NCBI GenBank assembly: GCA_029624765.1
Contig: JARSSO010000057.1
Span: 1-43,209, forward strand
DNA from: Candidatus Contendibacter sp.
GTDB lineage: Bacteria; Pseudomonadota; Gammaproteobacteria; Competibacterales; Competibacteraceae
Length of the DNA stretch: 43,209 nt
Reading direction: 5' to 3'
Below, piece by piece: positions 1-6,868 of the stretch (the stretch's first letter is position 1; the number at the start of each line of letters is the position of its first letter). The notes beneath the pieces are model-generated. The model ran no database searches. It worked only from the letters and a program-made list of their open reading frames with translations, and was not told the origin of the DNA. Made by a program: the position numbers and the translations under genes.

Positions 1-2
1 CG

Positions 3-101
3 GTACGCGATAGCCTCCGGCGCCGCAAACTCCGGGCCGCCCTCAACGATGACTACCGGTTGCGTCTGCTCTTCGGCCAGCCCAGCCCAGCTACCCCATA
101 G
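3..101 (+). CDS. C-terminal end of an unidentified protein (partial)
   Basis: An open frame enters from the left edge and stops at TAG 99-101. It encodes about 32 residues, charged at first (VRDSLRRRKLRAALNDDYRL) and ending GQPSPATP. Its stop lies 20 bp before the left end of the ISKra4-like element, so it was probably the gene directly upstream of the flavodoxin-like gene before the insertion. No family can be named from so short a tail. Other frames through the same bases are also open for part of the way, so reality of the frame is only moderately supported. Confidence 0.35.
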   Translation, partial: VRDSLRRRKLRAALNDDYRLRLLFGQPSPATP

Positions 102-121
102 CGCGATTGCCCTGATCCAGG

Positions 122-142
122 GGGTGTGATTCAAAGTGATGC
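122..142 (+). repeat. Left terminal inverted repeat of the ISKra4-like element
   Basis: Twenty-one bases starting GGGTGTGATTC match the reverse complement of 2450-2470 without a mismatch. Two more G residues precede it on the left but not on the right copy. Confidence 0.85.
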
Positions 143-153
143 GGACTGCATAA

Positions 154-170
154 GAGGATATCCGGCACAA
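154..170 (+). repeat. Left inverted repeat of the IS5-family element
   Basis: GAGGATATCCGGCACAA; it pairs with 1066-1082 with one mismatch (G/T at the fourth position) and is preceded by target duplication TAA 151-153. Confidence 0.85.
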
Positions 171-180
171 TATTTGCTTT

Positions 181-1002
181 TCAAACGGTCTCCAGCTTTC
201 TGGAGACAATCAGGGCGCAGGCCAAATGAATCATCGCCAAGTAATTTCGTGCCTGACAAAAGTAGCGAGTCCGAATCGCCCGAAAGCCTTTGATCCAAGC
301 GATGGTTCGTTCGACGACCCAACGGCGGGCCGGATGGGTTTTTTCCCCAGCCGCGATTTTTTCCTCACCGATGCGGCGAATGTGGGGAATATAGGCGTGT
401 TCTTTCACCTCTTGCTCGACCCGGGGGTAGTCATACCCCTTGTCCAAGCACAGGTGCCGCGGCTGATCGGGCGTCGGATCGGGCCGCAAGAGGATATCCG
501 TGGCCAAGGTCGGGGAGATCAACCGGCTATCATGCACGTTGGCGCCGGTCAGGGTGACCCCCAGCGGTATGCCCTGTTGGTCGACATGGAGATGAGTTTT
601 GCTCCCACTCCGGCCCCGATCCGTCGGGTTGCGCCCCAGAGCCTCGTCTTCGAGGCAGACGGGTTGACCTCGCACGGGAGCTTGCATCAACGCCCCGTCC
701 ATGGCCTGCCATTCCCATTCAATCCCGTTCAACTCTTGATATTCTTCAATAGATAAACGGAAAATTTCGACAAACACCCCGGCATGCGCCCACCGCTGGA
801 AGTGCTCGTGAACCGCACTTTTGGAACCATAACAGGGGGGTAGATAGCCCCACTGACAGCCCGTCTTGAGGAGGTAGAAAACACCGTTCAAGAGGCGCCG
901 GAAATCCAGGGGCGGGCTGCCCCCCGACTTTTTCCGCTTGAAAGGCTCCAACAAGGGTTCCACTCGGTTCCAAAAACCATCGGAAATTTCGTGGTAGGCC
1001 AT
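181..1002 (-). CDS. IS5-family DDE transposase
   Basis: The 273-residue protein starts at ATG 1002 (MAYHEISDGF), preceded by a good GGAGAGG ribosome site. A longer frame to 1134 exists but would run out of the element past its right inverted repeat, so it was rejected. The N-terminal 75 residues resemble the DUF4096-type domain of IS5 transposases (WNRVEPLLEPF, GCQWGYLPP). The DDE catalytic triad is visible as D102 (MDGA), D187 (CLDKGYDYP) and E231 (RRWVVERTIAW). It would cut and join the ends at 154 and 1082. Unlike many IS427-group relatives it needs no frameshift. It looks functional. Confidence 0.9.
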   Translation of the reverse strand: MAYHEISDGFWNRVEPLLEPFKRKKSGGSPPLDFRRLLNGVFYLLKTGCQWGYLPPCYGSKSAVHEHFQRWAHAGVFVEIFRLSIEEYQELNGIEWEWQAMDGALMQAPVRGQPVCLEDEALGRNPTDRGRSGSKTHLHVDQQGIPLGVTLTGANVHDSRLISPTLATDILLRPDPTPDQPRHLCLDKGYDYPRVEQEVKEHAYIPHIRRIGEEKIAAGEKTHPARRWVVERTIAWIKGFRAIRTRYFCQARNYLAMIHLACALIVSRKLETV

Positions 1003-1065
1003 AACGTCCTCTCCAAAGTGATTGCCTTGCCTACAGCCTACCAAATTATTGAGATTAAGCATCTT

Positions 1066-1082
1066 TTGTGCCGGATATACTC
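1066..1082 (-). repeat. Right inverted repeat of the IS5-family element
   Basis: The reverse complement reads GAGTATATCCGGCACAA, matching the left repeat at 16 of 17 positions. Target duplication TAA follows at 1083-1085. Confidence 0.85.
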
Positions 1083-1123
1083 TAATGCCGTATTGTCTAC
1101 TGATACCGTCCAAGGAGATTCCC

Positions 1124-2461
1124 ATGCTCACCACTGACCGCGACCGGGTGTTGTTGGAGCGCCTGAATTGTCATCCGCGCTTGCGGGCCCGGATGGAAAG
1201 CCTGTTAGCGGTGGTCGAGAATGCGGCGGGCGACTGTGCCAAAGCCGATGCGGCGGAACGGTGGGTGATCGACGAGCTGCGCCAGATGGGGAATGAAGCG
1301 CTGACCGCGTGGGCGGACGTGGGGTGGAGATGGCGTTGGCCCACGCGGAGCCGGACTGGCGGCCGGGCGGAAAAAAACTCTACTGGCACACCACCTTTGG
1401 TGCGATCGAGGTGATCGAACCGCCTTGGCGGAACGGGATGGGCATTGAGCGGCCGTTTAGCGCCGTGGCGGAAGTTGGTTGCTGGGGGAGTTCGCTGCCG
1501 CTGCCACGGATGATGACCGATTTTGGGGCTGATCATGCGTTTGGGCAGGTGCCGGCCAAGTTGCGGGAGCACTACGGAATTACGATGCCGGTGAGCACGA
1601 TGCAACGGACGACCGAACAGCATGCCGCCGGGATCTACGCTCAAGAGGTCGCGCGGGTGATCGAACCCGGGACGACGGCGGGGGTAATCTTCATCGGCGC
1701 GCTGGATGGCTCGATGGTGCCGGTGGTGGAGCCGTCGCCGGAGACTGCGGACCACCGCAAGGGCAAGTGTTTGAGCTGGAAAGAAGTGCGCCTCAATCTC
1801 GTCCATCCGAAAGGCAGTGTCACCCCGGTGTTCGCGGGGAATTGTGCTGGCGGGTTTGAGGAAAGCGGACGGCAATGGGGGCGGTGTGCGGCGAAAGCGG
1901 GGTTCGGTCCGGGGAGTCAACTCCATGCCGTGAGGGCGATGGCGCACCCTGGATTGCGAACCAAGTTGCGAACCAAGTGGATCCGCAATGCGGGACCCAG
2001 GGGAGTTATTGGGTCGATTTCTTCCATGGGTGTGAGTATCTGGGCGCGGCGACCCCGGTCTGTGCCCCCGATCATCCGCGAGCGTGGCTGAACGTGCAAC
2101 AAGAGCGACTGAAGGCGAACCAGGCGCCGGCGTGCTGGACGCGTTGGCCCCGTTCGTCAGCGCCAATGAGGACGACCCGGTGACCGCCTGTGCTCGCTAT
2201 CTCCATAACCGCTTGGATCAACTGGATTATCAAGGCGCGATCCAGCGCGACCTCCCGATGGGGTCGGGGGAAATCGAAAGCGCCCACCGTTACATTATCC
2301 AAGAACGGCTCAAACTGCCCGGTGCCTGGTGGTTACCCGACCATATCGAAACGATGTTGGCGCTCCGGCTGAACCGGGCGAACCGGGAGTGGGAGGCCTA
2401 TTGGCAAGGGATCGAAAAAGAAGCCGCGGGAACCAGTCAGGTCGTTGTTGCATCACTTTGA
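1124..2461 (+). pseudogene. ISKra4-type transposase broken by three frame changes
   Basis: Translation starts at ATG 1124 after an AAGGAG site and must change frame three times to give one protein: near 1320 (after NEALTAWADV), near 1925 (before GDGAPWI) and near 2140 (before LDALAPFVS). Each change is in the same direction, as if one base were missing. The joined protein would be about 445 residues. Family features are LYWHTTFGAIEV in the N-terminal part, an acidic LDGSMVPVVE motif, GDGAPWIANQ, DFFHGCEYLG, and MGSGEIESAHRYIIQERLK near the C-terminus, the last carrying the probable catalytic Glu. The stop TGA 2459-2461 lies inside the right inverted repeat. The breaks make it a pseudogene unless they are base-call errors; programmed frameshifting would not normally need three sites. 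Confidence 0.75.
1954..1977 (+). repeat. 12-bp tandem duplication inside the transposase pseudogene
   Basis: TTGCGAACCAAG occurs twice back to back, giving ANQVANQV in the reading frame that continues the transposase. It is in frame and is probably a slippage duplication. Confidence 0.8.
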
Positions 2462-2470
2462 ATCACACCC
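2450..2470 (-). repeat. Right terminal inverted repeat of the ISKra4-like element
   Basis: The reverse complement matches 122-142 at all 21 positions. The last transposase codons and stop overlap this repeat, and the flavodoxin-like frame begins directly to its right. Confidence 0.85.
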
Positions 2471-2934
2471 TGCGCGCGCCGCGCCATCTGCTGATCGTCT
2501 ATCACTCCCAAACCGGCCATACCCGAGCCATGGCGACGGCGGTGCTGCGCGGCGCGCGGCGCGTGGCCGAAGTCGAAACGCGGCTGCGGATGGCCCTGCG
2601 CGCCGGCCTGGACGATCTGCTATGGGCGCACGGCCTGCTGCTGGGCACGCCGGAGAATTTCGGCTACATGTCCGGGGCATTGAAGAACTTTCTGGATCGC
2701 ACCTATTATCCGGCGCAGGGCAAGGTCGACGGCTTGCCCTACGCCGTGTTCATCAGCGCGGGTAACGACGGTCGCGGCGCGCTGTCCAGCATCGAGCGCA
2801 TCGCCCGCGGCTACCCACTCAAGCCAGTATGCGAACCGATCATCGCCCGGGGCGAACTGAACGCCGAGGTTTTGCAACATTGCGAGGAACTGGGCGAAAC
2901 CATGGCGTCGGGGGTGGCGTGGGGCATTTTCTGA
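2470..2934 (+). CDS. Flavodoxin / NADPH-dependent FMN reductase-like protein with its start displaced by an IS
   Basis: The recognisable protein begins LRAPRHLLIVYHSQTGHT and ends at TGA 2932-2934, about 154 residues. HSQTGHT is the phosphate-binding loop of flavodoxin-fold proteins; LLLGTPENFGYMSGALKNFLDRT is the matching second FMN-contacting loop. It probably carries FMN and acts as a cytoplasmic quinone or electron-transfer reductase. The reading frame is continuous with the ISKra4-like sequence upstream, so no native ATG remains: the first in-frame codon outside the element is CTG 2470, and the next ATG (2530) would remove the FMN loop. Joining base 121 to base 2471 recreates GTG in frame, so the element may have split a GTG start. 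Its 3' end overlaps mtgA by 16 bp. It may now be silent or expressed as a fusion. Confidence 0.7.
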   Translation: MRAPRHLLIVYHSQTGHTRAMATAVLRGARRVAEVETRLRMALRAGLDDLLWAHGLLLGTPENFGYMSGALKNFLDRTYYPAQGKVDGLPYAVFISAGNDGRGALSSIERIARGYPLKPVCEPIIARGELNAEVLQHCEELGETMASGVAWGIF

Positions 2935-3704
2935 GGCTGAAGCAACGGCTGCGCGGCTGGGTCGGGCGGGGGCGAGCCGTGGCCAACCGCTTGCCGCCGG
3001 CGAAACGGCGATTGCTGTCCCGGCTCGCCCGGGGCGTCTGGATGGCGGCGTGGCTGTTCGCGGTCGGATCGGCGGCGGTGGTGCTGGCGCTGCGCTGGAT
3101 TCCGCCACCGGCCTCCAGTTTCATCGCGCAGGGTTGGTTGAGCGCGCTGTGGGCGGGGGAGGGTGCGGCGCTTCGGTATGACTGGACGCCGATGGCGACG
3201 ATTTCGCCCCATGCGGCGCTGGCGGTGATCGCCGCCGAGGATCAGCGGTTTCCCGACCATTTCGGCTTCGATTTGGTGGAGATCCGGAACGCGCTGGAGG
3301 ACCAGGACGAGGGCAAGCCCTTGCGTGGGGCCAGCACCCTCAGCCAGCAGGTGGCTAAGAATCTGTTCCTGTGGCCGGGGGGCGGGTTGATCCGCAAGGG
3401 GCTGGAAGCCTGGTTCACTGTGTTGCTGGAGTTGCTGTGGCCCAAGCAGCGGATTCTGGAAGTCTATCTGAACATCGCCGAGTTTGGGGAATACACCTTT
3501 GGCGTGGAAGCGGCCAGCCGGCGGTTTTTCCACAAACCGGCCGCGCGCCTGACCTTCGATGAGGCGGCGCGGCTGGCGGCGGTGTTGCCCAATCCGCTGC
3601 GCTACCGGGTGGATCGGCCCTCGGCTTACGTCCTCAAGCGCCAGCGTTGGATCGAACGACAGATGCGGCAATTGGGCGGCGTGGCCTATCTTGACCAGCT
3701 TTGA
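2919..3704 (+). CDS. mtgA: Monofunctional biosynthetic peptidoglycan transglycosylase
   Basis: MtgA polymerises lipid II into glycan strands in the periplasm without a transpeptidase domain. Residues about 40-59 form one membrane anchor (VWMAAWLFAVGSAAVVLALR) after a very basic N-terminus. The GT51 domain follows with the catalytic EDQRF motif at residues 107-111 and the second motif GASTLSQQVAKNLFL. I chose GTG 2919 (261 residues), which follows a G-rich stretch and overlaps the upstream gene; GTG 2979 would give 241 residues, closer to the usual length, and is a fair alternative. The longer frame from 2829 has no support. The gene may be co-transcribed with the flavodoxin-like gene and with the SelW-like gene 11 bp downstream. 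Confidence 0.9.
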   Translation: MGHFLRLKQRLRGWVGRGRAVANRLPPAKRRLLSRLARGVWMAAWLFAVGSAAVVLALRWIPPPASSFIAQGWLSALWAGEGAALRYDWTPMATISPHAALAVIAAEDQRFPDHFGFDLVEIRNALEDQDEGKPLRGASTLSQQVAKNLFLWPGGGLIRKGLEAWFTVLLELLWPKQRILEVYLNIAEFGEYTFGVEAASRRFFHKPAARLTFDEAARLAAVLPNPLRYRVDRPSAYVLKRQRWIERQMRQLGGVAYLDQL

Positions 3705-3715
3705 CGGGAGAACGC

Positions 3716-4009
3716 ATGGAACCTAAACCTCGGGTCAGCATCCTCTATTGCACGCAATGCCGCTGGCTGCTGCGGGCCGCCTGGTTGGCGCAGGAACTGC
3801 TGACCACCTTCGAGGAGGAATTGGGCGAAGTGGCGCTGCAACCGGGGACTGGCGGGGTGTTCGAGGTTCGGGTCGGCGAGGAATTGATCTGGTCGCGCCG
3901 CCAGGAAGGACGGTTTCCGGAAGCCAGGGAGTTGAAGCAGCGCGTGCGCGACAGGGTCGCGCCGGAACGGTCCCTGGGCCATTCGGATCGCGCGAGCCCG
4001 CCGGGCTGA
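3716..4009 (+). CDS. SelW/SelT/Rdx-family thioredoxin-fold protein
   Basis: A 97-residue protein with the pattern of bacterial Rdx (selenoprotein W-like) proteins: a short beta strand, then C12-T-Q-C15 (YCTQCRW), a long helix (LLRAAWLAQELLTTFEEEL) and the typical GGVFEVRVGEELIWSRRQEGRFPEARELKQRVRD. In selenoproteins the second Cys of CxxC is often Sec; here both are Cys. The family is thought to take part in thiol redox chemistry; the substrate is unknown. ATG 3716 follows GGGAG at good distance; an upstream TTG at 3701 overlaps mtgA and is less likely. dsbB follows 30 bp later, which fits a redox theme. Confidence 0.85.
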   Translation: MEPKPRVSILYCTQCRWLLRAAWLAQELLTTFEEELGEVALQPGTGGVFEVRVGEELIWSRRQEGRFPEARELKQRVRDRVAPERSLGHSDRASPPG

Positions 4010-4038
4010 TTGCAACAAAAACTTTCATCGGGAGCGCC

Positions 4039-4575
4039 ATGCGAGACTTGCAAGTGATCGACGATTTCACGCCGGGTCGATTCGGATCGTCAAACCGGCG
4101 GTTGCTGAATACCCTGTTTTTTCTGGCGTGCGCGGGGGGGTTGGGCTTTGCCTGGTACGCGCAGTTTTACCTGGGGCTGGAGCCGTGTCCGCTGTGCATC
4201 TTTCAGCGGTTGGCCTTGTTCGCCTTGGGCGTGGCGTTCTTGCTGGCGGCCGTTCACAACCCCGACAAGCGGGGGGCGCGGGTGTACGGCGTGCTGATTG
4301 GGCTGGTCGCGGCCATCGGCGCCGGCATCGCCGGCCGGCATGTCTGGTTGCAACATCTGCCGCCGGAGCAGGCGCCGCGTTGCGGACCGGGACTGGATTA
4401 CCTGCTGGAAACCCTGCCGCTGAGCGAAACCATCCGCGAGGTGCTGACTGGTTCGGGCGAATGCGCCAAGGTGGACTGGTCCCTGTTGGGCCTGAGCATC
4501 CCGGAGTGGACCTTGCCGCTGTTCCTTGGACTGGGCGTGCTGGGCGTGTTCGCCAACTGGCGGCGGCGCGGCTGA
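4039..4575 (+). CDS. dsbB: Disulfide bond formation protein B
   Basis: A 178-residue inner-membrane quinone reductase that reoxidises DsbA. Four hydrophobic segments are visible. The two redox pairs are C50-P-L-C53 in the first periplasmic loop and C115/C142 in the second, matching the family pattern. Trp-rich ends (SIPEWTLPLF) are typical. ATG 4039 follows GGGAG. The N-terminal 20 residues (VIDDFTPGRFGSSNR) are a little longer than in E. coli DsbB. No dsbA lies in the window. The next 2.3 kb contains only broken genes, so this is the last intact gene of the block. Confidence 0.93.
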   Translation: MRDLQVIDDFTPGRFGSSNRRLLNTLFFLACAGGLGFAWYAQFYLGLEPCPLCIFQRLALFALGVAFLLAAVHNPDKRGARVYGVLIGLVAAIGAGIAGRHVWLQHLPPEQAPRCGPGLDYLLETLPLSETIREVLTGSGECAKVDWSLLGLSIPEWTLPLFLGLGVLGVFANWRRRG

Positions 4576-4615
4576 GGGAATTCAAAGTCGGCTGACGCGG
4601 CGGCATGTTGCCATC

Positions 4616-4848
4616 GTGTTTTTTGGCCGGCAGAAGGAAACCCTGGATGCGCTGGCCTGTTTTGATGCCCGCCAGGGTTTCCCGCCGGTGCGCTGGCTGG
4701 AGATCAACGGTAACAGCGGCTGCGGCAAATCGTCGCTGATGCGGGCCGGCTTGTTACCTCTGGTGGATCAGGGCTGGCTGTGGCCGCGCACCGGCTACGC
4801 GCAGTGGCGGCGGATCGGGCCGCTGATGCCGGGCGCGCATCCGCTGCA
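4616..4848 (+). pseudogene. Fragment of a STAND-type NTPase (P-loop part only)
   Basis: About 78 residues in one frame read FFGRQKETLDALACF, then INGNSGCGKSSLMRAGLLPLV. The FFGR entry motif followed by a GxSGxGKSS Walker A and LMRAGLLP is the start of the nSTAND1-type NTPase domain found in prokaryotic signalling and defence proteins. Everything after GPLMPGAHPLQ is missing, including Walker B, and the sequence changes frame directly into the TIR-like fragment at about 4845. No convincing start codon or ribosome site precedes it. It is therefore the remnant of a larger gene joined by deletion to the next fragment. Confidence 0.6.
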
Positions 4849-5276
4849 AAGAAGAATTCCAGCGTCGGTTGCAAGAGGCGATCCTCCAGACCATGCACCT
4901 CCTGGTCCTGATCGGCCCGCGAACCCGGCTGAGCCAATGGGTGGATCGCGAGATCGAGCTAAGTACCGAGGCGCGGGATGACGGCCCCGGTGCCGGCATC
5001 GTCGGCATCATCCTTCCCTCGCACGAGGATTTTTCCCGGCCCTACTACGATCCCGAAAACATTCCGGTGCGTCTGCACGACTTGGTTCAGAACGAATACG
5101 CCATCTTGGGTAAATGGACCGACAGCCCGGACCAACTCTCGCGCTGGCTCGACGAGGCGGAGCGACGCCGATATCGTCACCGCCCGGAACCCAGCCTGGG
5201 CGCGGCCGCGCGACTGTATCGTTTTACCTGGGACGCCAAGGTGGATGAATCGTTTCCGAATTTGGAGTTGCGATGA
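4845..5276 (+). pseudogene. 5'-truncated TIR-like protein of the ThsB / DUF1863 type
   Basis: The frame reads EEFQRRLQEAILQT, then HLLVLIGPRTRLSQWVDREIELS, IVGIILPSHED and LSRWLDEAERRR. A buried strand ending in IGPxT, followed by SxWVxxEI and a GIxGIxLP strand, is the C-terminal half of the MTH538/ThsB-like TIR fold, which in Thoeris systems makes a nucleotide signal on infection. The first strands and the usual start are absent: the sequence begins at the junction with the STAND fragment. A TTG at 4869 could start translation but would give an incomplete domain. It ends ATGA-overlapped with the next gene, so the two were an operon. About 143 codons remain. Confidence 0.65.
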
Positions 5277-6322
5277 CTCAGCCGCTGTTCAACGTGGTTG
5301 TCTTGCACCATGTCGCCGACCCGACCGCGGCGGCGCGAGTCAAGGCCTTGCGACAAGCCTTCGAAATTCCCGCGCCCGAGACGGACGCGCCGTGGTTCGC
5401 CACCGAACCCGACCCCTGGACTTATGTGAGTTGCGCCGCTTATAGCGATCCGGCGGAGTTCGAGCGGCGGGCGTCCGAGATCAGCAAGCGCGCGCTGTTC
5501 GTCATCCTCGTGACCGAGAAGATGGTCGATGATCCGGCATGGGGTGAATCGCTGAATATCCTGGCCCTGACTTTGCCCAGGAAGGCCGATCAGGACACGC
5601 GAAACGCCCTGTGTTTCGCCACCTTCGAGGCGGCGCAGGACAAGCTGCCGGGTCGCCTGCGGGAACGACAGGCGCCGGAAAGTTCGGTCTTGGGCGAGCG
5701 TCGCCTTCGCCCGCATACCCTGGCGCTGCTCGCTCTGCACCGCGCCCGCTTGCTGCTCGGCGCGGAGCCGAACAGGAACAAGCTGACGCTGTTCATCAGC
5801 CACGCCAAGGCCGACGGCCTGTTCCTGGCGCATTCCCTGCGTTCCTTGATCCAGGAAGTGCCGGAACTGAAAAACTGGTACGACGCGGACGACATCCAAT
5901 CCGGCGAGGACTGGTCGGAAACCATCGAAGCGGCGGCGGCGAACAGCGTCCTGGTGGCGATCCGCGCCGACGGTTACGAGCAAAGCGCCTGGTGTCGGAG
6001 AGAGTTTGAAACGGCGCTGGCGCATGGCGTCCCTATCGTGGTCTCGGCCTGTTCGCGGCGTGGGCGGCGGAATCCCCCATCGCGCCGGAAGAAGGTCCCA
6101 GCACGGCGCAGGGTTGGAACGCGCTCGATTTCCTCCAGGCCATCCCGCTCGCTCAACTCGGTCAACAAGCCGGGTTGAGCGAGGAAGAGTACGTTCAGCT
6201 CCTCACCTCCACCGACGTACAGCGGGTGTTGAGCTTGGCGATCACGGGAATTGTCAGGCTGCGCACGGGGACCACCCGCAACGGTCCAGCGGTCAGCGTC
6301 ACTACGTCCGGTTTGTGGATTT
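5273..6322 (+). pseudogene. TIR-domain protein, frameshifted near its C-terminus
   Basis: ATG 5273 overlaps the stop of the TIR-like fragment. Residues 171-259 form a TIR domain: LTLFISHAKAD (first strand and BB-loop side), NWYDADDIQSGEDW, then VLVAIRADGYEQSAWCRREFETAL, where E244 after SAWC is the probable NADase glutamate. Residues 1-165 are a second region with LFVILVTEKMVDDPAWGESL, which resembles a degenerate TIR-like fold; that is inference. After IVVSA (about 6045) the natural continuation LFAAWAAESPIAPEEG lies one frame back and runs to about 6322, where a hairpin repeat and a peptide-binding-protein fragment begin. As read, the original frame stops at 6178 with a low-complexity Arg-rich tail. 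The locus probably encoded an abortive-infection style effector and is now inactive. Confidence 0.65.
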
Positions 6323-6360
6323 GTAGGTTGGGTTACGCGCCGCGCGCTAACCCAACCTAC
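6323..6360. repeat. Perfect 13-bp hairpin repeat at a gene-fragment junction
   Basis: GTAGGTTGGGTTA (6323-6335) and its exact reverse complement (6348-6360) enclose 12 bases of CGCGCCGCGCGC. The sequence resembles a dispersed palindromic element I recall from many proteobacterial intergenic regions. It lies exactly between the end of the TIR gene and the start of the peptide-binding-protein fragment. Confidence 0.8.
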
Positions 6361-6361
6361 A

Positions 6362-6868
6362 TCCCTGCTGATCGCCGAACCGACCTGGGAGCGGATCGCG
6401 CTGCCGTTTGCCCGCAACCTGGAGCGGCTGGGCATCGAGATGAGCGTGCGCCTGGTGGATTCGGCCCAGTACGAAAACCGGCTGCGCGATTTCGATTTCG
6501 ACGTTCTGGTCGGTCTGAAGAATCCCGCCGTGGACAAGCTGGTGGATCGACTGATCGCCGCGCCCGACCGCGCCAGCCTGGTGACCCGGACGCGGGCGCT
6601 GGACCGGGCGCTCCAGTGGAATTTCCTGGTCGTCCCGCACTGGCATATTCCTTACGACCGAATCGCCTTCTGGGACAAGTTTGGCTATCCGGGGATAACG
6701 CCGCTGCACGGGGTGCAACTGGACACCTGGTGGATCGATCCGGCCAAGGACGGCGCCTTGAGCCAGCAGCGCGTGGCGCCAGGGTGGTTTGAAATCGTAG
6801 GACGGGTTAGTCCTTCGGCCCATGGGTTTTTTTGTGATGTCGATCTGGCGCTACCGACAAGCGTTTGA
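6362..6868 (+). pseudogene. Fragment of a family-5 extracellular solute-binding protein
   Basis: The frame begins SLLIAEPTWERIALPF, continues LERLGIEMSVRLVDSAQYEN and RLRDFDFDVLVG, then jumps to LKNPAVDKLVDRLIAAPDR and ends PYDRIAFWDKFGY and GVQLDTWWIDPAK. These are the C-terminal lobe motifs of ABC-type oligopeptide-binding proteins of the YejA group, which deliver peptides or murein peptides in the periplasm. The N-terminal two thirds and the signal peptide are missing. Between DVLVG and LKNPAV the family normally has a further stretch, so an internal deletion is likely. The tail after about 6780 is unrelated and runs to TGA 6866-6868, overlapping the 3' end of glpQ. No permease genes are adjacent. 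Confidence 0.7.

Larger units (their letters stand above)
154..1082 (-). mobile_element. IS5-family (IS1031-type) insertion sequence, apparently intact
   Basis: A 929-bp element with 17-bp terminal inverted repeats (154-170 and 1066-1082, 16 of 17 identical, both starting GAG) is flanked by a 3-bp direct repeat TAA at 151-153 and 1083-1085. Length, GAG ends and a TNA-type 3-bp duplication are the known pattern of the IS1031 group of the IS5 family. It carries one full-length transposase on the minus strand, opposite to the transposase of the host element. It has landed inside the ISKra4-like element, about 12 bp in from its left repeat. The intact duplication and open reading frame suggest a recent insertion. 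Confidence 0.85.
122..2470 (+). mobile_element. ISKra4-like insertion sequence, decayed and interrupted
   Basis: The element is bounded by a perfect 21-bp inverted repeat (122-142 and 2450-2470) beginning GGGTGTGATTC. Inside is an ISKra4-type transposase on the plus strand (1124-2461) whose stop codon lies within the right end. A 929-bp IS5-family element is inserted between the left end and the transposase; without it the outer element would be about 1.4 kb, within the range of the ISKra4 family. I see no target duplication next to the ends. The transposase is broken by three frame changes, so the element looks inactive. The family name rests on motif recall. Confidence 0.75.

Noticed and set aside
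1003..1134. N-terminal extension of the IS5-family transposase
   Set aside because: It would begin outside the element's right inverted repeat; ATG 1002 has a GGAGAGG site and the family start.
1124..2461. Programmed ribosomal frameshifting in the ISKra4-type transposase
   Set aside because: Three changes are needed and I see no A6/A7-type slippery run at any of them; decay or sequencing error is simpler.
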